Positions 7,204-12,070 of a stretch of 12,070 nucleotides of DNA are shown one piece after another. Source of the stretch: JAMOBE01 sp039908285 (GTDB lineage Bacteria > Pseudomonadota > Alphaproteobacteria > Rhodospirillales > Rhodospirillaceae). The stretch lies in the NCBI GenBank assembly GCA_039908285.1, contig JAMOBE010000108.1, positions 1 to 12,070 of the forward strand, written 5' to 3'. Position numbers and translations under genes: made by a program. How positions within the stretch are numbered: position 1 is the first letter of the stretch; the number at the start of each line of letters is the position of its first letter. The notes beneath the pieces were generated by a model. It ran no database searches, was not told the origin of the DNA, and saw only the letters and a program-made list of their open reading frames with translations.

Positions 7204-7857
7204 TCAGGGGGATTTCAGCCCTGTGAGCAGCTTCACCAGATCGACGATGGCGGTGTAGGGCTCCGGGTCCGTGTGGGCGTTGTTTATCAACGCCAGTCGC
7301 TCCGCCCGCTGAATGGCCGTTTCCAGATTCGGACGAGTTTTGCTGAATACTCCGCTGGCTCCTTTTTCGTAATTGGGGATGTGCTTTTTCAAACGCTGAA
7401 GGACGTCGTTTCGGTGAATCGGCACCTGAATGTCTTCGTAGTGCAGAAGCAGCCACAACTCGAAGTCTGGTACGGAAGCCACGGCGCGAAAGCACACTGG
7501 TTGTCTGAGGTCGTTGCGTAGTTTGCCATTAAACTCCATGGCATTATTTAGTGCGTCATAATAGTTTACGTGGGCATCAAGATCAAACACGGCGTAGACC
7601 TGCTCGAAGGCACGCGCTTTTTGAAACTCTTCCACGGCGGACTCGACCACCTGCTTCGGTGAGGTCCCCAGCGTGCTGGGCAGCACGACGACATTGGCGG
7701 AGTGCAGGCGATAGGTTGAGCGGATCTCGTTGAAGTACAAAGGCCTCGTCCTGCTGCCCTCGGAGACGATCAGGATGCGGTCACGGCTCGCACGCCGCGA
7801 TTTCTTACGCTCGAGTTGCCTATTCTGGCGTTCCTTGGGAGAATTGTCGCGCGGCAT
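7204..7857 (-). CDS. rloB: RloB-family protein (AbiLii-like), likely defence effector
   Basis: The 217-residue protein is the second gene of a two-gene operon. Residues 1-26 are highly basic (ERQNRQLERKKSRRASR). Then come a strand and acidic motif ILIVSEGSRTRPLYF (Glu33), YAVFDLDAHVNYY (Asp92, Asp94, His96) and SVPDFELWLLLHYED (about 128-142), and finally DPEPYTAIVDLVKLL near the C-terminus. This order of motifs is that of the RloB family (PF13707), whose acidic residues resemble a TOPRIM-type metal-binding nuclease site. Its length is usual for the family. Family members pair with an AAA/ABC ATPase, first noted in restriction-modification loci of Campylobacter (rloA/rloB) and in the lactococcal AbiL abortive-infection system. 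Its ATG shares one base with the TGA of the ATPase gene (TGATG), so translation is probably coupled. Nuclease action is inferred from the motifs and not proven. The family assignment is firm by motif; the anti-phage role is likely. Confidence 0.85.
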   Translation of the reverse strand: MPRDNSPKERQNRQLERKKSRRASRDRILIVSEGSRTRPLYFNEIRSTYRLHSANVVVLPSTLGTSPKQVVESAVEEFQKARAFEQVYAVFDLDAHVNYYDALNNAMEFNGKLRNDLRQPVCFRAVASVPDFELWLLLHYEDIQVPIHRNDVLQRLKKHIPNYEKGASGVFSKTRPNLETAIQRAERLALINNAHTDPEPYTAIVDLVKLLTGLKSP

Positions 7858-9032
7858 CAGTGCTTCAGCCCCAGGTCATGGTCGAGGAAGGGTATTCCGC
7901 CGTATCGCCCCGTCAGGTAGCCGCGGCCCAGGGCTTCGTTCTTGCGCGGGCTGAACTCGGACAGGCTGACCAGGTCGGACGCCTGGTCACGATCTTTCTC
8001 GAAAAGCCACACCTGATCGCGGCGGAAGAGGTCCGCATCGAGCAGCGAGGTGTCGTGCGTGGTGAAGATCAACTGGGCGCCGCCGGTGTTGGTCTCCGGC
8101 CGATGAAAAAGCCGCACGAGTTCGCGTACCAGCAGCGTATGCAGGCTGGCATCGAGTTCATCGACGACCAGCGTCAGGCCCTTTTCGAGGACATCGAGCA
8201 CGGGGGCAACGAGAAACAGGAGGTGACGCGTTCCATTGGATTCGTCATCGAAATCGAACTTAGCCCTGCCTTTTTCGGTGACGTGGTGAAAACGCAGTTT
8301 GTCAGTTTTAGTATCCACCTCGATATCGGCTATACTTATGTCGGCGGCATTGAGGAAAGCGCAAATATTCTTGCGACTTTCGTTCCTTTTGATGTGTTCA
8401 GTTGTTAGTCGTGGATCTATGATACTATGCTCATTTACAATGGCTATCTTGTTGACGAACCAGTCATACACCGGCCGCAGCGACTCACTGTTCAGTTGCA
8501 CGGCCGTCGACAGGAACAGGCCGTTCGGGCGCGTCGCGCTTTCCCATGTCTTTTTTGGTCCCTTGAGGGCGGAACAGTCGTGGTATGTGTCGTCATTGCG
8601 CTTGATCCAGTACTGCGGCTTGAAGGCCTTGTAGACCAGTAGGTGCTCGCTCACGATGCGCTGGGAGGACATGGCGAAACCGTATTGATAGCGTACCCCG
8701 TCGAGCAGGAAGGTGGCCTCGAACTCGGTAGGCTGGTCTGGGGAGTCGCCGTCCAGGAGGAAGGGGTGGGCGTCGAGGGATTGCCCGGGCTTGATCTCCG
8801 TCGCTGAAATTTCCACCATCCTGCGCATGTCCAGCAGGGCCCGGATGAGATTGGACTTGCCGCTGGCGTTGGCGCCGTAGATCACGGCACTGCGCAGCAG
8901 TGCGGGTGCCGCCTTGATCCCGGTGGCCAGGGTGTGGGTGTCCCACCAGGTCTTGTCCCTGGAGGCGACGAGGCTGAGCACCTGTTCGTCCCGAAGGGAG
9001 CGGTAGTTCTTGACGCGGAACTCGATCAGCAT
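7857..9032 (-). CDS. rloA: AAA/ABC-type ATPase RloA (AbiLi-like)
   Basis: This 391-residue ATPase is the first gene of the module. ATG 9032 gives MLIEFRVKNYRSLRDEQ, the standard opening strand of this family (RecF/SMC-like AAA ATPases, PF13304-type). AGGG lies eight bases upstream. An upstream in-frame ATG at 9086 would add 18 residues unlike the family and run through the promoter palindrome, so it was not used. Walker A is GANASGKS (53-60), a signature-like ESNGTRHLLFL is at 264-274, Walker B LTLVVDELD has Asp291-Glu292, D-loop residues ASLH follow, and the H-loop is FTTHD (His326). The C-terminal LTGRYGGIPFLD is typical of RloA proteins. All catalytic residues are present, so the protein should be active. 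It probably senses or activates through RloB. The base composition is lower in GC than the flanking core genes, which fits acquisition. Naming as rloA rests on the RloB partner. Confidence 0.88.
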   Translation of the reverse strand: MLIEFRVKNYRSLRDEQVLSLVASRDKTWWDTHTLATGIKAAPALLRSAVIYGANASGKSNLIRALLDMRRMVEISATEIKPGQSLDAHPFLLDGDSPDQPTEFEATFLLDGVRYQYGFAMSSQRIVSEHLLVYKAFKPQYWIKRNDDTYHDCSALKGPKKTWESATRPNGLFLSTAVQLNSESLRPVYDWFVNKIAIVNEHSIIDPRLTTEHIKRNESRKNICAFLNAADISIADIEVDTKTDKLRFHHVTEKGRAKFDFDDESNGTRHLLFLVAPVLDVLEKGLTLVVDELDASLHTLLVRELVRLFHRPETNTGGAQLIFTTHDTSLLDADLFRRDQVWLFEKDRDQASDLVSLSEFSPRKNEALGRGYLTGRYGGIPFLDHDLGLKH

Positions 9033-9055
9033 CGAATTTACCCTGATGTGCAAAA

Positions 9056-9094
9056 AATATACGCATATCATGCGCGCATGATGCAAAATTTCAA
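9056..9094 (-). promoter_or_regulatory. Candidate rloA promoter
   Basis: On the minus strand TATATT (complement of 9056-9061) lies 24 bp before the ATG and is a good -10 box. Possible -35 boxes are TTGCAT (9081-9086, spacer 19) or TTGAAA (9089-9094, too far for this -10 but 17 bp from a poor alternative). The region is AT-rich between GC-rich neighbours. A perfect palindrome fills the spacer. The promoter is inferred by eye only. Confidence 0.4.
9067..9082. promoter_or_regulatory. 16-bp palindrome, candidate operator of rloAB
   Basis: ATCATGCGCGCATGAT is a perfect palindrome located between the candidate -35 and -10 boxes of rloA, 35 bp upstream of its start codon. A dimeric repressor bound there would block transcription. 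No regulator gene lies in the module, so the protein would be encoded elsewhere on the chromosome. Confidence 0.45.
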
Positions 9095-9097
9095 GCT

Positions 9098-9124
9098 ATT
9101 TTCCGCACCTCAGGGAATTTTCCG
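9098..9124. repeat. Paired ATTTTCCG direct repeats
   Basis: ATTTTCCG occurs at 9098-9105 and again at 9117-9124, 19 bp apart, just upstream of the candidate rloA promoter. A related inverted copy, CCGAAAAT, is at 9162-9169. The spacing of just under two helical turns could suit a regulator, but the motif is short and may be due to chance. Confidence 0.2.
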
Positions 9125-9139
9125 TCGGAACGCACAGCC

Positions 9140-9160
9140 TCACCTTGTTGTAGGAACGGA
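9140..9160 (+). repeat. Right 21-bp direct repeat flanking rloAB
   Basis: This copy starts TCACCTTGTTG and ends AGGAACGGA with T between them, one base different from 7180-7200 and 1960 bp away in the same orientation. It lies in the leader of the aminotransferase gene, 53 bp before its ATG; the TTGTTG inside it could be part of that gene's promoter. With the left copy it brackets rloA and rloB and little else. Confidence 0.7.
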
Positions 9161-9212
9161 ACCGAAAATACGCTATATGGCGGGGTAGACTCAGCCTCTG
9201 AGGCGTCAGGAC

Positions 9213-10436
9213 ATGGATATCCAGCGTTTCGATCTTCTCACCGACTATCCCTTCGAGCGGCTGCGGACGCTGCTCGACCATGTGTCGCCGCCCGCGGGGG
9301 TGGAGCCGGTGGTGATGTCCATCGGCGAGCCCCAGCACGCCGCTCCGGCCTTCGTGCGGCGGATTCTCGACGACAACACGGCGCTGTGGGGCCGCTATCC
9401 GCCCACCAACGGCACGCCCGACTTTCGTGCCGCCGTCGGCGACTGGCTTGAACGGCGCTTTGGCCTGCCCGCCGGGATGATCGACCGCGACCGTCACGTC
9501 CTGCCGGTGGCGGGGACCCGCGAGGCCCTGTACCTGATCGCCAATCTGGTGGTGCCGCGTCGCAAGGCCGGCGGTCGCGCCGCGGTGCTGATTCCCAACC
9601 CGTTCTATCAGGTCTACGTCGGCGCGGCGGTGATGGCCGGGGCCGAGCCCATCTATGTCCCGGCCACCCGGCGCAGCGGCTACCTTCCCGATTTCTCGGT
9701 TCTCGATCCGGCGGTTCTCAACCGCTCCACCTTCGACGCCACGACCCTCGACCGCACGGCGCTCGCCTATCTGTGCACGCCGGCCAATCCTCAAGGGTCG
9801 GTGGCGGACCTCGGTCTCCTGACCCGGGCGATCGCGCTGGCGCGCAAGCACGACTTCGTGCTGGCGGTGGACGAGTGCTACAGCGAGATCTACGACCGCG
9901 ATCCGCCGCCGGGGGCCTTGACCGCCTGCGCCGCCATGGGCGGGGACATGTCCAACGTCATCGTCTTCCACTCCCTGTCCAAGCGCTCGAGCGTGCCGGG
10001 GCTGCGGTCTGGCTTCGTCGCCGGGGATCCCGATGTGATCGCCGCCTTCAGCCGGCTGCGGGCCTATGGCGGCGCGGTGACGCCGCTGCCGGTGCTGGCG
10101 GCGGCGACGGCGCTGTGGCGCGACGAGGCGCACGTGGAGGAGAACCGCACCCTCTACCGGGCCAAGATGGACGCCGCCGAGCGCATCCTCGGCAACCGGT
10201 TCGGCTTCCGGCGGCCGGAGGGATCGTTCTTCCTGTGGTTGCAGGTGGGCAACGGCGAGGAGGCGGCGGTGCGACTGTGGCGGGAGGCCGCCATCCGGGT
10301 TCTGCCGGGAGCCTATCTGGCGCGGGCGGACTCCACCGGCCGCAATCCGGGGGAGGCCTATGTCCGGGTGGCGCTGGTTCACGATCTCGAGACGACCACG
10401 GCGGCGCTGGAGCGTCTCCGGGCCGTTCTCGGGTAG
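9213..10436 (+). CDS. PLP-dependent aminotransferase, DapC-like
   Basis: The 407-residue protein is a fold-type I, class I/II aminotransferase. The substrate-side motif RYPPTNGTPDFRAAVGDW is at 61-78, PNPFYQVYVGAAVMAGAEP at 128-146, TPANPQG at 189-195 (Asn192 for PLP), AVDECYSEIYD at 218-228 (Asp220 pairs with the pyridine N, Tyr223 with the ring O), FHSLSKRSSVPGLRSGF at 252-268 (Lys257 forms the Schiff base, Arg265 binds phosphate), and VRVALV has the carboxylate-binding Arg385. The NPFYQVY, DECYSEIY and SLSKRS-VPGLRSGF stretches match N-succinyldiaminopimelate aminotransferases (DapC) closely, so a role in lysine and peptidoglycan precursor synthesis is likely; the exact substrate cannot be settled from motifs. 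GAGG at 9200-9203 is a suitable RBS. The stop codon is 24 bp before ftsK, so the two are probably co-transcribed. Confidence 0.9.
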   Translation: MDIQRFDLLTDYPFERLRTLLDHVSPPAGVEPVVMSIGEPQHAAPAFVRRILDDNTALWGRYPPTNGTPDFRAAVGDWLERRFGLPAGMIDRDRHVLPVAGTREALYLIANLVVPRRKAGGRAAVLIPNPFYQVYVGAAVMAGAEPIYVPATRRSGYLPDFSVLDPAVLNRSTFDATTLDRTALAYLCTPANPQGSVADLGLLTRAIALARKHDFVLAVDECYSEIYDRDPPPGALTACAAMGGDMSNVIVFHSLSKRSSVPGLRSGFVAGDPDVIAAFSRLRAYGGAVTPLPVLAAATALWRDEAHVEENRTLYRAKMDAAERILGNRFGFRRPEGSFFLWLQVGNGEEAAVRLWREAAIRVLPGAYLARADSTGRNPGEAYVRVALVHDLETTTAALERLRAVLG

Positions 10437-10460
10437 CGGCGGGAGGATCGGGAAGACGCC

Positions 10461-12070
10461 ATGGCGGGCTTTTCGGGTCGCAGCCTCGGGGGAGCCTTCC
10501 TGCCGGCAGGAATGGTCAAGTACCTGGAGCGGCTGGGCCTCCGGCTGGTGGGACTCGTCCTGTTTTCCGGCGCCCTGCTGCTGATGGTGGCGCTGGCCAG
10601 CTATCGGCCGCAGGATGCCTCGCTCAACACGGCGACCGACGCCCCCGTCGGCAACGCCCTCGGCCTGGTCGGCTCGGTGAGCGCCGATATCCTGCTGCAG
10701 ACCCTGGGGCTGGCCGCGGCGCTGCCGGTGCTGTGCCTGGCGGTGTGGGGGGCGCGGCTGATGGCGGCGCAGACGGTGCCGGTCCTTCTCCTGCGGGTGC
10801 TGACGGCCCCGGCGGCGGCCCTGTTGATCGCCGTCGGCATCGCCGTCCTGCCCAAGTCCTGGTTCTGGCCGCTGACGGCCCGGCCCGGCGGCTTCGCCGG
10901 CGGCCTTTTGCTGGAGCGGAGCGCCGAACTGATCAATCGCCTGGGGATGCCGGGGGACTGGCGGTGGCTGGTGGCCCTGCCCTCGACCCTGATCGGCCTG
11001 ATGGCGTTCCTGTTCGCCCTGGGCGTGGCGTGGTCGGAGTGGCGGCTGGTGATGAGGGGGCTCGCCGCCGCCGGTCGGGTGACCAGCGGACTGGCGCTGA
11101 GGCTCTATCGTCTCGCCCGTCCCGAGCAGCCGCGGGAACGCCGGGCGCCTCGTCTCGGCGGCGGCGACCTCGATGCCGGTCCGCGGATCGACATCGACGG
11201 CCACGATCACGACACCGGGGCCGACGGTGATGCCGCGACGGCATCGGCGACCGGGTCGTCCCCGGGATCGGTAGCGGAGGCGGCCGGAGATCCGGTGGCT
11301 CGCCGCGACGTGCCGAAGGATCTGGTGGCGCCCCGTGCCCGCCCCGTCCCCAGCCGCAAGGAGATGCAGGCGCGCCAGGGCTCGCTGGCCCTCGACGAGC
11401 CGAGCCGCGCCCAGGGCTATGAGGTGCCGCCGCTCAATCTGCTGGAGCTGCCGCCGGTCGGGCTGCGCTCCCTCAAGGTCAACGAGGAGGCCCTGACCCA
11501 GAACGCCCGCATCCTGGAGACGGTGCTGCAGGACTTCGGCGTCCACGGCCGCATCGTCAAGGTCCGCCCCGGCCCGGTGGTCACCCTCTATGAACTGGAG
11601 CCGGCCCCGGGCACCAAGACCTCGCGGGTCATCGGCCTCGCCGACGACATCGCCCGCTCCATGAGCGCCCTCGCCGTGCGCATCGCCGTGGTGCCGGGAC
11701 AGAGCGTCATCGGCATCGAGCTGCCGAACGCCAGGCGCGAGACCGTGTACCTGCATGAGATGATGGCGTCGAGCGCCTTCGACAGCGGCGCCGGACGGCT
11801 GATGCTGGCCCTTGGCAAGGACATCGGCGGCGGGCCGGTCTATGTGGACCTGGCCCGCATGCCCCACCTCCTGATCGCCGGCACCACCGGATCGGGCAAG
11901 TCGGTGGCCATCAACACCATGATCCTGTCCCTGCTCTACCGGCTGAAGCCGGCCGAGTGCCGCATGATCATGATCGACCCGAAGATGCTGGAACTGTCGG
12001 TCTACGACGGCATCCCCCACCTGCTGGCGCCGGTGGTCACCGACGCCTCCAAGGCGGTGGTGGCCCTCAA
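10461..12070 (+). CDS. ftsK: DNA translocase FtsK, N-terminal part (runs off the window)
   Basis: An open frame of 536 codons from ATG 10461 continues past the window end. FtsK is the septal DNA motor that pumps chromosome ends apart and activates XerCD recombination. Residues 27-47, 76-97, 105-130 and 169-192 are four hydrophobic helices, the division-site anchor. Residues about 215-320 are an Arg/Pro- and Asp/His/Gly-rich linker (IDIDGHDHDTGADGD), shorter than in E. coli. The alpha domain starts near NEEALTQNARILETVLQDFG (341-360), with the conserved PGPVVTLYELEPAPGTK (370-386). Walker A is GTTGSGKS (474-481), followed by MIMIDPKMLELSVYDGIPHLL. Walker B and the DNA-reading gamma domain lie beyond the window. 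GGAAG at 10451-10455, five bases before the ATG, supports this start; ATG 10512 is less likely because its purine-rich sequence (GGCAGGA) directly abuts it. Confidence 0.95.
   Translation, partial: MAGFSGRSLGGAFLPAGMVKYLERLGLRLVGLVLFSGALLLMVALASYRPQDASLNTATDAPVGNALGLVGSVSADILLQTLGLAAALPVLCLAVWGARLMAAQTVPVLLLRVLTAPAAALLIAVGIAVLPKSWFWPLTARPGGFAGGLLLERSAELINRLGMPGDWRWLVALPSTLIGLMAFLFALGVAWSEWRLVMRGLAAAGRVTSGLALRLYRLARPEQPRERRAPRLGGGDLDAGPRIDIDGHDHDTGADGDAATASATGSSPGSVAEAAGDPVARRDVPKDLVAPRARPVPSRKEMQARQGSLALDEPSRAQGYEVPPLNLLELPPVGLRSLKVNEEALTQNARILETVLQDFGVHGRIVKVRPGPVVTLYELEPAPGTKTSRVIGLADDIARSMSALAVRIAVVPGQSVIGIELPNARRETVYLHEMMASSAFDSGAGRLMLALGKDIGGGPVYVDLARMPHLLIAGTTGSGKSVAINTMILSLLYRLKPAECRMIMIDPKMLELSVYDGIPHLLAPVVTDASKAVVAL

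Noticed and set aside
9033..9086. An upstream ATG extension of the rloA ATPase (start at 9086)
   Set aside because: It would add 18 residues (starting MHHARMICVYF) with no counterpart in the family and would run through the 16-bp palindrome and the candidate -10 box. MLIEFRVKNYRSL at 9032 is the normal family start.
9773..11230. A 485-codon plus-strand frame overlapping the end of the aminotransferase gene and the start of ftsK
   Set aside because: It is in a different frame from both real genes, is full of Gly, Arg and Ala, and has no domain or fitting RBS. The ftsK frame from 10461 carries the membrane helices and Walker A.
9096..12020. A 974-codon minus-strand frame opposite the aminotransferase and ftsK genes
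   Set aside because: Both plus-strand genes are clear by catalytic motifs. The antisense product is rich in Arg, Gly, His and Gln without any recognisable domain, as expected of a shadow frame in GC-rich DNA.

Overview
The window looks like chromosomal DNA from a high-GC Gram-negative bacterium, most likely an alphaproteobacterium and perhaps one of the Rhodospirillales. This placement is an inference from GC-rich codon use, the aminotransferase-ftsK gene order and the type of autotransporter. No rRNA, tRNA or CRISPR array was seen.

Left part (1-6544). A predicted lipoprotein of the alpha/beta-hydrolase fold comes first; its signal peptide lies in a frame with no visible start codon in the window. 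A 250-bp leader follows, holding a possible 34-codon leader peptide and a hairpin. Next is a 1786-residue type Va autotransporter: signal peptide, a passenger of about 16 degenerate repeats of roughly 72 residues, and a C-terminal beta-barrel ending in Phe. Four repeats have been tandemly duplicated as a 915-bp block. A strong intrinsic terminator closes the gene.

Middle part (6545-9212). This is an accessory island. It holds a decayed transposase fragment, an AT-richer spacer, and on the minus strand a two-gene module coding for an AAA/ABC-type ATPase and an RloB-family protein (rloA-rloB, related to the AbiL phage-abortive-infection pair). The genes overlap by one base (TGATG). The module is flanked by a 21-bp direct repeat with one mismatch (7180-7200 and 9140-9160), the right copy lying in the leader of the next chromosomal gene. 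A 16-bp perfect palindrome sits in the presumed rloA promoter.

Right part (9213-12070). Core chromosome resumes with a DapC-like PLP-dependent aminotransferase, followed 24 bp later by the start of ftsK, which runs off the window. The FtsK part present covers the four-helix membrane anchor, the acidic linker and the motor up to just past Walker A.

The main points for follow-up are the repeat-bounded ATPase/RloB cassette, which looks like a discrete mobile defence unit without an integrase of its own, and the internal duplication in the autotransporter passenger.
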